Counted from the stretch's first letter, positions 1-8,724 are shown. The stretch is 64,000 nt of DNA from an uncultured Lactobacillus sp. (GCA_937874185.1 CALNAK010000019.1:1-64000); one strand, 5' to 3'. Translations and numbers: made by a program. Notes: generated by a model from the sequence alone, not told the origin.

Positions 1-1878
1 AGGAACATCAACTGTAACAGTATCACCAACTTTAGAATCGGTAGGAAGCTTAACGACTTGACCTCCTAAGTTAGAAGGAAGCTCTGAAGAAGTAATGGTC
101 TTACCAACGTAAGTAACTGTTTGATCCGCAACAGCCTGAGTTTGACCAATAGTTGCTGTAACTTTGGTCAGGTCAGGAGTGTAATCTTCAACTGTTGGTA
201 CAGTAACTGATACACTATCTCCCACATTTCCGGAGATAATAGTTGTTTTGTCACCTAGATTAGAGTGAATGGTAATTATATTTTGAACATTACCGGTTGA
301 TTTTTGAGCCTGATATGTTATTGATGTGTAATTAGAACTTGTCAATGTCCCATTATATGTATATCCCAATCCACTTGTAGCTGTTGGAACACCTGAGAAT
401 TCCTTAGAAGAATCATTACCTGTTCCAACCCATTTGGATCCATTATTTGAAGTTAAAGCTGTAGTAGTGTTGAATCTAGCACGGTTGCTTAGTCTAAGAA
501 AAGTGAAATTAGTTCCATCAAACATACCTTCACCCTTTGAGGAGTCACCAGTATTTGAGGTACCGTCTATACCCCACATTAAAGAAAATGGACTTTTTTC
601 AGTTGCACTACTTCCAAGAAGACCATCACCCCTAAACATGCTAATGAAATTTGTAAGAGGCTGAGCTGGTTGCCAGTTTCCTATGTTAGAAACGTCAATT
701 AGATTTGGACAATCTGCAAGTGCATAACTATAATCATTGGCATTTGAAAAACTTGATAATTTATCAGGAGTTTTAACTTCTGATAAAACTGAATCTCCTT
801 GGAACATTTTACTTAGAGATTTTACGTTACCTAACTTCCATTGGGATAAATCGATGTTATTAACGGAGGTCTCATTTGTAAATAATCCATTCATATTAGT
901 CGTGGAGTTGGTATCAATATTATTTAAATTGTTAAATCCAGTTAAATTGGGAAGATTGGCAAACATATATTGCATATTAACAGGTGCAGTAATAGCACCA
1001 TCAACGGAAATAGTCATAATATTAGCGGCGTTGTCAGCCCAAGGAGAAGTTGTTAATGTATTATCTGTCATAGTACCTGCATTAAGATGTAGTACATCCG
1101 AATCATCAAGTGTCCAATCAATTCCATTTGTTGTACCTGATTTTGCAGGAGTTGTATCTAGCGTGGCAACTTCGGCAATGGCAGCCATAGGTTTTTCAAG
1201 TTCTGTTTTACTAGTTGTAGCTAGAATATTTTTATCTGAAGCATCTGTGGCTGATTCATCTGGGACTTTATCTTTTTGAACAGTAGGTGATACTGGAGCC
1301 TCGGTTGGAGCGGCATTTTCAGTATTTGAATCTTCAACAGGTACTGTGGTGGAATTGTCAGCGGTGTTAACAGTATTAGCTGTTGCATCGGATGATGCAG
1401 TCAAACTTTTGGTAGTATTTTTTAATGTATTATCATTTGTACCGGAATTCGAGCCTGTATTAACGGCAATATATGTAACGGGTACGTCTGAGTCAGGGGT
1501 AAATTTACCATTGACATCTAATTTGCCGGTAATTGTGTCAACACTAGCTTTATAACCGTTAATAATTGGAACTTTTACCGTAACGGTTTCGCCAACTTTG
1601 GTAGCGGGAATATCAACATAGACTTTACCACTTGGGGTATCGAACTCTGCTTTTCCTGTTACCATTCCTTCTGTACTGGAATTATTTGATTCTGTAAGAA
1701 CAGTTTGAACATTAATAGGTGCAACATCAGCTTTAACTGACACAGTAGTTGGAGCACCTAACAAAAGTAATCCCCCTGCGATGGAAAGGCTAGATACGAC
1801 AACCCAATTTTTCTTGGATTTAACTAACTTTTTACGCATAACGCTATTTGGATCATGTTTTAATTGTTGGAATCTCAT
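1..1878 (-). CDS. BspA-like leucine-rich-repeat surface protein, C-terminus beyond the window
   Basis: An open frame of 626 codons runs off the left edge without a stop, so the C-terminus is missing. The ATG follows a TAGGGGT ribosome site. The N-terminus (Lys-rich, then NWVVVSSLSIAGGLLLLG) resembles the KxYKxGKxW-type signal peptide of large lactobacillal adhesins, with likely cleavage after VKA near residue 50. A Ser/Thr/Asn/Asp-rich linker follows. Then come DUF285/BspA-type units (MQYMFANLPNLTGF, MNGLFTNETSVNNIDLSQW, LSKMFQGDSVLSEV), which form surface leucine-rich repeats. The last ~130 residues hold beta-rich modules with VGDSVSVTVP / VGDTVTVDVP motifs that echo VGETVTVKVP near the N-terminus. 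It is probably exported and wall- or surface-bound, with a role in adhesion inferred from the family. The anchor (LPXTG or other) cannot be seen. Confidence 0.85.
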   Translation of the reverse strand, partial: MRFQQLKHDPNSVMRKKLVKSKKNWVVVSSLSIAGGLLLLGAPTTVSVKADVAPINVQTVLTESNNSSTEGMVTGKAEFDTPSGKVYVDIPATKVGETVTVKVPIINGYKASVDTITGKLDVNGKFTPDSDVPVTYIAVNTGSNSGTNDNTLKNTTKSLTASSDATANTVNTADNSTTVPVEDSNTENAAPTEAPVSPTVQKDKVPDESATDASDKNILATTSKTELEKPMAAIAEVATLDTTPAKSGTTNGIDWTLDDSDVLHLNAGTMTDNTLTTSPWADNAANIMTISVDGAITAPVNMQYMFANLPNLTGFNNLNNIDTNSTTNMNGLFTNETSVNNIDLSQWKLGNVKSLSKMFQGDSVLSEVKTPDKLSSFSNANDYSYALADCPNLIDVSNIGNWQPAQPLTNFISMFRGDGLLGSSATEKSPFSLMWGIDGTSNTGDSSKGEGMFDGTNFTFLRLSNRARFNTTTALTSNNGSKWVGTGNDSSKEFSGVPTATSGLGYTYNGTLTSSNYTSITYQAQKSTGNVQNIITIHSNLGDKTTIISGNVGDSVSVTVPTVEDYTPDLTKVTATIGQTQAVADQTVTYVGKTITSSELPSNLGGQVVKLPTDSKVGDTVTVDVP

Positions 1879-2291
1879 ATTTAATTTACCCCTAACCTAA
1901 TATATTTTTTGAATATCACGTAGATAAGTATAGCTTTGATAAATATATACATATCCCAATAACGATAAGGAAAGTTTAACAAATCTGACATTTTTATTAA
2001 TAAAAATTCTAAATTTAATTAGTCAAAATTTATAAGGGCAAATTAATCAAAAATGAGATAATAATTTTAAATTAATTGTGTTTTCGACAAACTAGCAAAT
2101 TCGGTGTGTAATAATTGAGACTGAAAAATCACTATATAATATGTCAAACAAATCTTATATAAGATATGAATAACATGAACTACAAAAAATAGTGTAAAAA
2201 CAAATCAAAACGTGTTCCAAAGTATAAAATAAATAAATATGTTAATAACGCTCCAAGCGTGATAAAATAATAAACCTAGTAGCTAAAACTC
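1879..2291. other. AT-rich intergenic region, no gene seen
   Basis: Upstream region of the surface-protein gene. On the minus strand a TATACT box lies near 1928-1933 and could be its -10. A perfect 12-bp palindrome TCTTATATAAGA lies at 2153-2164. No open frame with a ribosome site was found. Confidence 0.4.
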
Positions 2292-2340
2292 AAAAATAGA
2301 CGTTCCATTGTTTTCAATAACAATGAAACGCCTATTTATT
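2292..2340 (-). terminator. Rho-independent-type terminator of the 67-aa gene
   Basis: A long imperfect inverted repeat (AATAGACGTTCCATTG against CAATGAAACGCCTATT) starts just behind the stop codon of the small minus-strand gene, with T/A runs on both sides. Confidence 0.6.
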
Positions 2341-2351
2341 TTGGTTAAATT

Positions 2352-2555
2352 CTAAAGTGGACTGAATTCCTTCATCAAATATTTACTAGGGAAGGATTTC
2401 TTATCGTCTAAGAATTTTTGATATTTAGTTTTCTGCTCGATTTCGTTATAAGCATCTTGAAGTTGTGATAAGGAATATTTCTCCCGTAATTCACTAGCCG
2501 GAATGTTATAAAATTTTGACATGTAATCTAACAATTTTTGTTCATCATCAATCAT
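2352..2555 (-). CDS. Small hypothetical protein, 67 aa
   Basis: A short charged protein with no signal peptide or membrane segment, predicted mostly helical (MIDDEQKLLDYMSKFYNI...). I do not recognise the family. A perfect GGAGGT ribosome site sits 8 nt before the ATG, and a terminator-like hairpin follows the stop, so a real monocistronic gene is likely. No neighbour suggests a function. Confidence 0.65.
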   Translation of the reverse strand: MIDDEQKLLDYMSKFYNIPASELREKYSLSQLQDAYNEIEQKTKYQKFLDDKKSFPSKYLMKEFSPL

Positions 2556-2823
2556 TGTTAATTACCTCCGACATAATAGTAGTACCGAAACAATTCGGTA
2601 GCAATCATCTAATTATTAAAAATGTTTTAATAGTAAGGTAACGATTACATACTATTATATTAGTTACAAACATTGTTTTTCCTTAATTAAGCAGGCTTTC
2701 ACAGCTAAAAGCTTCTTGCGCGAAGATTAAAAATCAATTAAAATAGGCAATATTTCAATTACCAAAATTTGATGGCGGAACCCGACACGAAGTCATCGAA
2801 GTAATTTCAAAAGGAGTGTTTTT

Positions 2824-4263
2824 ATGGGTGGTTTTTTCAAACGTTTGACCTTGAAAGAGGATCCGAGTATTTATGAGGATAAAGATTCACATTTAGTTCG
2901 AGTTTTGACCGTTAAGGATTTCTTAGCCTTGGGAGTGGGGACAATCGTTTCAACTTCAATTTTCACTTTGCCAGGAGTAGTTGCGGCTCAACATACCGGG
3001 CCATCAGTGGTGTTTTCATTCATTATTGCCGCAATAGTTGCAGGATTGGTGGCTTTTGCTTATGCGGAGATGGCAGCCGCAATGCCGTTTGCCGGTTCAG
3101 CGTATTCATGGATCAACGTTATGTTCGGAGAATTCTTCGGCTGGGTCGCAGGTTGGGCCTTGTTGGCAGAGTATTTCATAGCTTTAGCCTTCGTTGGCTC
3201 GGGATTGTCAGCCAATTTTCGAGGATTGATGGAACCCTTGGGAGTTCACTTCCCGAATGCTATTGCCAATACTCTTGGAAATAATGGGGGAGTGCTGGAT
3301 TTGACAGCGGTCGTCGTAATTGCGGCAGTAGCGTTATTGCTATCACGAGGTGTCAGTGGCGCGGCCAAAGTTGAGAATGTGCTGGTTGTTTTAAAAGTGT
3401 TGGCTATACTAACTTTCATCGTAGTTGGTTTAACCGCCATTCACGTAAAAAATTATCTACCATTTATTCCTAAGTATCGGGTCAATCCAGACGGAACTGC
3501 CTTTGGTGGTTGGCAAGGAATTTATGCGGGAGTTTCCATGATCTTCCTATCATATATTGGATTCGATTCAATCGCTGCTAATTCAGCTGAAGCCAAGAAT
3601 CCAGGGAAGACGATGCCACGAGGAATTCTCGGTTCATTAGTCATCGCTGTTTTGTTGTTTATCGCCGTAGCGTTAGTTCTAGTGGGAATGTTCAACTATT
3701 CGTCATATGCTAACAACGCCGAGCCAGTTGGTTGGGCCCTTAGACAAGCAGGTCATCCAATCGTAGCTAGTGTTATCCAAGCAATTGCGGTTATCGGAAT
3801 GTTCACAGCTTTAATCGGAATGATGTTAGCCGGTTCTCGATTGATCTATTCATTTGGACGTGACGGAATGTTGCCAAAATGGTTAGGTCAGTTGGATAAA
3901 AACAATCTACCTAATCATGCATTGCTAGTTCTTTCATTAATAGCAATCGTGATTGGAGCACTTTGTCCATTTGCGTTCTTGGCACAATTGATTTCGGCAG
4001 GAACGCTGATAGCTTTCATGTTCGTTTCGCTCGGAATCTATCCATTGAGAAGACGTGAAGGGAAGGATATTCAAGATCCCGACTTCAAGGTTCCACTATA
4101 TCCAGTTTTACCAGCCTTAGGTTTCCTCGGTTCCTTAGTAGTATTCTGGGGCCTTGATATTCAAGCTAAAATGTACGCTGGTATCTGGTTTGCCATTGGA
4201 TTGATAGTTTACTTTTCCTATGGAATGCATCATTCGACATTAGGTAAAAAAGCTAAAAAATAA
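2824..4263 (+). CDS. APC-family amino acid permease (YfnA-like)
   Basis: A 479-residue integral membrane protein with about 12 hydrophobic segments. It belongs to the amino acid-polyamine-organocation superfamily. The N-terminal consensus GVGTIVSTSIFTLPGVVAA (TM1, unwound substrate site) and SYIGFDSIAANSAEAKNPGKTMPRGI (after TM6, the usual E-x-x-NP signature) are visible. The general sequence resembles the basic/branched amino acid transporters annotated YfnA/YhdG in Bacillus. It likely imports an amino acid with protons, but the substrate cannot be told. Ribosome site AAAAGGAGTG; a strong terminator follows directly. Monocistronic. Confidence 0.85.
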   Translation: MGGFFKRLTLKEDPSIYEDKDSHLVRVLTVKDFLALGVGTIVSTSIFTLPGVVAAQHTGPSVVFSFIIAAIVAGLVAFAYAEMAAAMPFAGSAYSWINVMFGEFFGWVAGWALLAEYFIALAFVGSGLSANFRGLMEPLGVHFPNAIANTLGNNGGVLDLTAVVVIAAVALLLSRGVSGAAKVENVLVVLKVLAILTFIVVGLTAIHVKNYLPFIPKYRVNPDGTAFGGWQGIYAGVSMIFLSYIGFDSIAANSAEAKNPGKTMPRGILGSLVIAVLLFIAVALVLVGMFNYSSYANNAEPVGWALRQAGHPIVASVIQAIAVIGMFTALIGMMLAGSRLIYSFGRDGMLPKWLGQLDKNNLPNHALLVLSLIAIVIGALCPFAFLAQLISAGTLIAFMFVSLGIYPLRRREGKDIQDPDFKVPLYPVLPALGFLGSLVVFWGLDIQAKMYAGIWFAIGLIVYFSYGMHHSTLGKKAKK

Positions 4264-4303
4264 ACAAAAACGCCGCCAATCTCATAAATTGGCGGCGTTT
4301 TGT
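4264..4303 (+). terminator. Terminator of the APC permease gene
   Basis: GC-rich hairpin AAAACGCCGCCAAT / ATTGGCGGCGTTTT ending in a T-run, 5 nt after the stop codon. Nearly symmetric, so it may work in both directions. Confidence 0.9.
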
Positions 4304-4623
4304 AGTTAGCAAACTTTGTAAGGAGAAAACTAACTAACCCAAGATTATATCTAATTAACAAAATAATAAAGGGGTGATTCGAACAATAATTTTATGTATT
4401 TAGTATATCAGACGTCAGTTAATAAATATACTCAAAATTCAATCGAATTTGTTATACAAAATGTATAAAATACTATATTTAATTATAAGTCTATGTGGTA
4501 TCAACACTTATTAGTACAAAAATTGTGCCAATAGATAAAATCATAAAAAATAATAGGCTTTTATTGTGTCACTTTTCCAGATTAGAACTATAATGAACTT
4601 GTAACTAAGGAGGTTGTTGAATT
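4304..4623. promoter_or_regulatory. Intergenic region with a 17-bp palindrome and promoter of the 82-aa gene
   Basis: A perfect palindrome TTATACA-AAA-TGTATAA lies at 4452-4468. A TATAAT box at 4589-4594 lies 24 nt before the AAGGAGG site of the next gene, with a possible TTGTGT -35 at 4564-4569 (19-nt spacer). No ORF was seen here. Confidence 0.4.
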
Positions 4624-4872
4624 ATGGCAGAAGTAGATGAATCAAAAATGGCTGATGCAGCCATTGCAAAAGAACCAGAAGTGCTAAACTTAAAGATGAG
4701 TGAAGCATTTGACTGGAGTGATGATGATACAGTTGTCCGTGATGCGATTTGGAATAATTTCATGGAAAACAACAATCACGATACAGTTAAGACAGAAGAA
4801 GCAGAGAAGCCATTTCTCGATATGAGTGATGCCGATGTTCGTTCTTATGTTGAAAAGAATCTTAAAAAATAA
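4624..4872 (+). CDS. Small acidic hypothetical protein, 82 aa
   Basis: A very acidic soluble protein (many Asp/Glu; FDWSDDDTVVRDAIWNNFMENNNHD) with no signal peptide. I do not recognise the family. Strong ribosome site AAGGAGG 10 nt before the ATG, an upstream TATAAT box, and a good terminator after the stop show that it is a complete, separately transcribed gene. Confidence 0.7.
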   Translation: MAEVDESKMADAAIAKEPEVLNLKMSEAFDWSDDDTVVRDAIWNNFMENNNHDTVKTEEAEKPFLDMSDADVRSYVEKNLKK

Positions 4873-4886
4873 ATAGCACCAACTTT

Positions 4887-4927
4887 CCTTTAGAGTACAA
4901 GATGTGTTCTCTAAAGGATTTTTTTTG
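4887..4927 (+). terminator. Terminator of the 82-aa gene
   Basis: Perfect 9-bp stem CCTTTAGAG / CTCTAAAGG with a 12-nt loop, followed by eight Ts. Confidence 0.9.
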
Positions 4928-5007
4928 CTCAAAATTTATAAACAGATGGATATAATTAATTCAAACAAAATTATATTAAAAGTGAGATCCTGTTTTCTGA
5001 TTATAAT

Positions 5008-5160
5008 GCCGCCTTCCACAAAAATTGAAACTCGTCTGGAACGTAGTGGGCACGACTTGAAACTAATTCCAAAGTTCCAAGCTTGGCCTTATTCTAACCT
5101 GACTTCGTCAGCTAAGAATAAATTCACTACTGAGACGATTTCAATTTTTGTTCCAGGCTA
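5008..5160 (+). repeat. Family A structured repeat, copy A1
   Basis: Member of a seven-copy intergenic family in this window. It can fold into four stems: outer P1 (AAATTGAAA / TTTCAATTT, extended by CGTC / GACG), P2 (GTAGTG / CACTAC), P3 (GACTTG / CAAG region) and apical P4 ending in CTGAC-TTC-GTCAG. It lies behind the 82-aa gene in the same orientation but beyond that gene's terminator. A short ORF across it (about 85 codons) has no ribosome site and is not supported. Confidence 0.85.
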
Positions 5161-5169
5161 GATTGCTTG

Positions 5170-5283
5170 CTATACGATTATGGTGCTAATAATTAGTATC
5201 TTATGATAAAGATGGGATTGATCAATATGTTTCTGGACAAAGCCTTATTCCTATACCGGTTTCAAAGGAAACATATAAGATAA
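5170..5283 (+). pseudogene. Possible C-terminal gene remnant
   Basis: One frame ending in a TAA at 5281-5283 reads VSYDKDGIDQYVSGQSL..., ending YKITATNSI. It looks protein-like but has no start codon or ribosome site and is preceded by stops. A terminator follows. It may be the tail of a gene whose front was lost where repeat A1 now lies. The family is not recognised and the evidence is weak. Confidence 0.25.
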
Positions 5284-5304
5284 CAGCAACTAATTCAATA
5301 TAAC

Positions 5305-5346
5305 TAAAAAAACGAAATTCCAATTATTATGGAATTTCGTTTTTTC
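5305..5346 (+). terminator. Bidirectional terminator-like hairpin
   Basis: AAAACGAAATTCC / GGAATTTCGTTTT perfect stem with an 8-nt loop and T-run. It stands after the gene remnant, so it may be the surviving terminator of the lost gene. Confidence 0.75.
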
Positions 5347-5349
5347 GTG

Positions 5350-5382
5350 AAATTAAAAGAGCCCCCATTCTTTTGGAGGCTC
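5350..5382 (-). terminator. Terminator of the triple-SLAP surface protein gene
   Basis: On the minus strand GAGCCTCC / GGGGGCTC forms a stem followed by TTTTAATT. It lies about 150 nt after the stop of the surface-protein gene. Confidence 0.6.
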
Positions 5383-5533
5383 CTACTATATTAGGGAGGA
5401 AGATAATAATATTAGTTTGTTTATTATATATATCATATTTAGTAAATTCAGTATTCTTGTTTACCAACTTCTATAGTAAATGGTAAATGTGAAGAAATTG
5501 TGAAAACTGCGAATATACCTTTATCTTTTTCCT

Positions 5534-6382
5534 CTATTGTGTAACAGATGTCGCAAACTCGGGTTCATTTGTCACATTTTCAGCGGCACTATTTTCGTTC
5601 AAATGCATATTAGTACTCTGTGCCCACTCATTATTTGAAACTTGGTAGAAGGTATAGCCATATTTGTTTTGAACCATTTGGCCAACTTTCCAGTTAGTTC
5701 CTTCTTGTAATTGACGACCTGAGAAAGAATCCATCGAAGTGTCATACAAGTTAGCGGGACCATTAACTACGGTACCAACTAATTGTTGTTGCTGAGATGC
5801 TTGCGTTGTTGCGACGCTTGGAGTTTCGGCAGTGGCAGTTGTTCCAGTCGAAACGTTCACATCACTAGCAGCGACCCATTCATCAGTTGCCACTTGTAGG
5901 TAGGTTGCTCCATTGATCGTAGCGGTTGCGCCAATTTGCCAAGCAGTTCCAGCGGGTAAAGTTACCCCAGCAATTGCTTGTCCTTGACTGTTGACCAAAG
6001 CAGAATTCCATTTGGCTGTACCAACTTGTGATGAGTTGATGCTTTGAGTACTTTCGGCTGCAGTAGTTACTTGACTACTTGTGTTACCGATATCGATACT
6101 GTTAGCGGAAATCCATTCATTAGTAGCGACTTGATAATAAGTCACACCATTGAATTGGGTTGTGGCACCTAGTTTCCAAGTACTGCTATTTGGAAGGTAA
6201 GTGCTAGTGATAGCTTGACCCTGATCATTGACCAGAATACCGTTGCCATTGCGTACAGTACCTACTAATTCAGTTGCTGTTGTATCTGCCGCACTTACGC
6301 TTTGAGGTGACAAATTAGACAGAACCGTTGGAGCTATTAATAGTGCTAGAACTGATCCAATTAAAACTTTATTCTTTTTCAT
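5534..6382 (-). CDS. Secreted wall-bound protein with three SLAP-type repeats
   Basis: A 282-aa protein with a Sec signal peptide (MKKNKVLIGSVLALLIAPTVL, cleavage after VSA near residue 31). Three consecutive ~60-residue SLAP modules follow (about 38-98, 120-180 and 200-262). Each has a Trp after an inter-strand turn (STWKLG, TAWQIG, TNWKVG) and ends YYQVATNEW / YLQVATDEW / FYQVSNNEW. SLAP domains bind lactobacillal wall polymers non-covalently. There is no catalytic domain, so it may be a structural surface or S-layer-associated protein. Ribosome site GAGGAGGT. Monocistronic. Confidence 0.8.
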   Translation of the reverse strand: MKKNKVLIGSVLALLIAPTVLSNLSPQSVSAADTTATELVGTVRNGNGILVNDQGQAITSTYLPNSSTWKLGATTQFNGVTYYQVATNEWISANSIDIGNTSSQVTTAAESTQSINSSQVGTAKWNSALVNSQGQAIAGVTLPAGTAWQIGATATINGATYLQVATDEWVAASDVNVSTGTTATAETPSVATTQASQQQQLVGTVVNGPANLYDTSMDSFSGRQLQEGTNWKVGQMVQNKYGYTFYQVSNNEWAQSTNMHLNENSAAENVTNEPEFATSVTQ

Positions 6383-6544
6383 CCGATACCTCCTCGTCTT
6401 AATTTGCGGTTCACATTAAACCTATATCGCAATGAGGTATTTAACAATGGGTTTAAAGAAGTGTTATGAAAAGCCTTAAAGAAATTTAAGAATTAGCTCA
6501 TAAATCAAAGGATATTTTTGATGTTATTGATTATATTATAGAAG

Positions 6545-6664
6545 TTACCAGGATTCATTTCCTTGTGGTTCGCCCCAGTCTAATTCGGGTGTACTAAATT
6601 TCTTGCCAGAATAGTCTTTGAATAGTTCATCAATAGTGATGGCTTCTGGAATTTCATTTTTCAA
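6545..6664 (-). CDS. 39-aa peptide resembling the C-terminal tail of PemI/MazE-type antitoxins
   Basis: TTG start with a good AGGAGG site 11 nt upstream. The peptide begins KNEIPEAITIDELFKDYSG and ends LDWGEPQGNESW. The ELFKDY...DWGEPxGxExW pattern is the toxin-neutralising tail seen in MazE/PemI antitoxins, but the AbrB-like DNA-binding half is absent and no PemK/MazF toxin lies nearby. It may be a decayed antitoxin, a free-standing neutralising peptide, or coincidence. The frame is closed by a TGA upstream, so this is the full ORF. Confidence 0.5.
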   Translation of the reverse strand: MKNEIPEAITIDELFKDYSGKKFSTPELDWGEPQGNESW

Positions 6665-6912
6665 AGTAAAAATCCTCCTAATTAGTTTAGTAGTTCATTC
6701 TATGAGGATTTAAGAAGATAGGCAAGTATATACTTCTAAAAATTGTGCATTTTCCCATGGATGAGAAATCAAGTATAAATTACGAATACGTTCAATATAC
6801 TTAAAAAGTTCAAATTATTAAGCACGATTGGGTAGAACGGTAAATATGCTTGATAAATCAAATTATAGATAATTCTAAACGAATACTGATGGGTTATTTT
6901 CAATCAAGAATA
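6665..6912. other. Intergenic region, nothing recognised
   Basis: AT-rich spacer between the 39-aa ORF and the lipoprotein terminator. No ORF with a ribosome site and no strong hairpin was seen. Confidence 0.4.
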
Positions 6913-6957
6913 GAAAAAGAGCTAAGAATTTGGTTTTCATCCCAAGTTCTTAGCTCT
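6913..6957 (-). terminator. Terminator of the lipoprotein gene
   Basis: Perfect 11-bp stem AGAGCTAAGAA / TTCTTAGCTCT. On the minus strand it is followed by TTTTTCT. Confidence 0.85.
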
Positions 6958-6976
6958 CTTTATTATATAGTAGAAA

Positions 6977-7861
6977 CTATTGAATCTTACCATCATCAGC
7001 AGTGATAGTAGAACGACCATCTTTAGCGGCGTTCTTAATTGCACGGACGATATCATTATCACTCCAGGCACCAACATTCTTAACACCAGAATCAGTTAAT
7101 TGTTGTCTAGCATTGGCAATGTCGGCAGCGGTAATTTCTTTACCGTTAACTTCTTTTTTCTCAACATCGAAGTGACCGTTAGCAGCAGGATTGTCACTTT
7201 GGTCAGCTTGGGATGAAGCATCGGCTGTACTATTCTTTTGATCTTCAGTAGAAGAATCAGGTTGAGTAGCGGTTATTGCTTCGGCCTTATTTGTATCTTC
7301 AGCAGGTAATGAGTCTAACAAAGTCTTGGCTTGAGTATATAGGTCTGAGTAATACTTACCCTTAACACCCTTGAAATTAGTAACTTGTTCTAGCAAACTC
7401 TTAGCTTGAGAATTGCTACCTTGTTTGATCATATCCTTGGCATTCTTGATATCAATCTTGAAATTGTTACGGTTCAATTGGATTTTCGCAACTTGTTTCA
7501 ATAAAGTTTTTGCACGAGAAGTCATCTTCTTATTACCATTTTCTTGATCCTTAACCTTGTTCAAAGCAGCCTTGGCATCAGAGAATTCACGTTGATTCAT
7601 CAATTTTTTGGATTTCACCAAGTATTGAGCTTGAGTCTTAGAAGCCTTAGCTTTATCAGTTTTCTTAGCTTTGTTGGCTGAAGTAAAGTGATCAGCAGCC
7701 TTCGAGTAGTTCTCGTCGTTTACGGCATCGTTACCTTTAGTCATTTCTGTCTTGTACGTAGAATCGTTGGAACTACTTGAATTAGATGATGAAGAATTGT
7801 TGCTACATCCGGCTAGTAGTAGAGCCACCCCAGTTGTTACTAGTAGTAAAGCTTTTTTCAT
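6977..7861 (-). CDS. Lipoprotein with helical (TPR-like) repeats
   Basis: A 294-aa protein with a lipoprotein signal peptide; lipobox LLAGC puts the lipidated Cys at residue 19. A Ser/Asn linker follows, then about 130 residues of Lys/Ala-rich helices with a TPR-like look (NDAVNDENYSKAADHFTSANKAKK; MNQREFSDAKAALNKVKDQ; MIKQGSNSQAKSLLEQV). A charged low-complexity stretch and a folded tail (EVNGKEITAADIANARQQL...ITADDGKIQ) complete it. It should be anchored on the outer face of the membrane. A scaffold or stress-related role is only a guess. It resembles the lactobacillal lipoproteins with C-terminal DUF4811-like tails, but I am not sure. Ribosome site GGAGG. Confidence 0.75.
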   Translation of the reverse strand: MKKALLLVTTGVALLLAGCSNNSSSSNSSSSNDSTYKTEMTKGNDAVNDENYSKAADHFTSANKAKKTDKAKASKTQAQYLVKSKKLMNQREFSDAKAALNKVKDQENGNKKMTSRAKTLLKQVAKIQLNRNNFKIDIKNAKDMIKQGSNSQAKSLLEQVTNFKGVKGKYYSDLYTQAKTLLDSLPAEDTNKAEAITATQPDSSTEDQKNSTADASSQADQSDNPAANGHFDVEKKEVNGKEITAADIANARQQLTDSGVKNVGAWSDNDIVRAIKNAAKDGRSTITADDGKIQ

Positions 7862-7959
7862 GTTTGAAATTCCTCCATAAGATATTGCTGGTTGAATTAT
7901 AACATGTTACAGAAATTTGAAAAATCTATTTCCGCTTTTGCCCATGCCAAACGTTACTA

Positions 7960-8002
7960 TATTTGTAAGTTACTTAAGACGGCCGCTAAGTTCTTACAAA
8001 TA
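7960..8002 (+). promoter_or_regulatory. Leader hairpin before the DUF1659/DUF2922 pair
   Basis: Perfect 10-bp outer stem TATTTGTAAG / CTTACAAATA with an inner ACTTA / TAAGT stem, ending 20 nt before the ATG. There is no T-run, so it is more likely a leader structure than a terminator. Confidence 0.55.
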
Positions 8003-8022
8003 AAAATTAAGAGGTAATCATA

Positions 8023-8229
8023 ATGAGCTGGAGCAAGACATCTATTATCGTAACAACATCAAATCCTAAGTATCCAAAGGGCAAGTTGACAAAGACTTAC
8101 AATAATATAGTAGAAAACCCCACAGAGGAACAAATTAAACTCTTTACACAAGGACTATTAATGCTGTCAGACGGGGATACACTTTTCAGAACAGAACTAG
8201 TTAAACACGACACAGAGTTAGCCAAATAA
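8023..8229 (+). CDS. DUF1659 domain protein
   Basis: A 68-aa protein matching the DUF1659 pattern (NPKYPKGKLTKTYNNIVENPTEEQIKLFTQGLLMLSDGDT). Function is unknown in the family. It is nearly always paired with a DUF2922 gene, as here, 15 nt downstream. Ribosome site AAGAGGT. It probably forms a small beta-rich complex with its partner. No membrane segment or catalytic motif is visible. Confidence 0.8.
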   Translation: MSWSKTSIIVTTSNPKYPKGKLTKTYNNIVENPTEEQIKLFTQGLLMLSDGDTLFRTELVKHDTELAK

Positions 8230-8244
8230 GAGGGGGACTAAAAA

Positions 8245-8457
8245 ATGAAAAGATTACAATTGAGATTTAAGACTGCTGAAGGAAAAGCTAAGAGCTTCGT
8301 ATTAAATTACGTAAAGGCTGACTTGGATGACAATACTGTTAAAGAAGCCATGGAAAAAATTAGTACCAGTAAAATTTTTGAAAAAGATACTGTGGGACTA
8401 TTTGAAACAATCGTTGGTGCCAAGTATGTTGAACGTATTGAAACCAAAGTATTTTAG
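8245..8457 (+). CDS. DUF2922 domain protein
   Basis: A 70-aa protein with the DUF2922 pattern: strand LQLRFKTAEGKAKSFVLNYVKADL, helix TVKEAMEKISTSKIF, and terminal GAKYVERIETKVF. Function unknown. Second gene of the pair with the DUF1659 gene, with ribosome site AGAGGGGGA. A terminator follows about 50 nt after the stop, closing a two-gene operon. Confidence 0.85.
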   Translation: MKRLQLRFKTAEGKAKSFVLNYVKADLDDNTVKEAMEKISTSKIFEKDTVGLFETIVGAKYVERIETKVF

Positions 8458-8508
8458 ATTATTTCAGTATTTAAAAAGAATTATTAAAATAATTAAAGGA
8501 TAAACCTT

Positions 8509-8552
8509 GAGCCTACGACTTATTTCGACTAAAATAAGAGTAGGCTCTTTTG
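8509..8552 (+). terminator. Terminator of the DUF1659/DUF2922 operon
   Basis: GAGCCTACgACTTATTT / AATAAGAGTAGGCTC, a long near-perfect stem followed by TTTT. Confidence 0.85.
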
Positions 8553-8724
8553 GGTTAACGAGATTTGGTTGAGGAGCATTAACAATAACTGTAGTGGGTT
8601 TGTAATTTTTTGATCAATTATAATCAAATTATCATAAATTTAATATAATAATGTATTTGAATGTTACAGAGTTGTGATATTTAATACAAAATTGTTACAA
8701 AGATGCAGACTTTCCATATTTAAG

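Noticed and set aside
434..1555. Three plus-strand ORFs at the left edge
   Set aside because: They are shadows of the minus-strand BspA-like gene, whose codons, signal peptide and ribosome site are convincing.
4904..5161. 85-codon ORF on the plus strand
   Set aside because: It lies across the terminator and repeat A1, has no ribosome site, and other A copies do not keep the frame.
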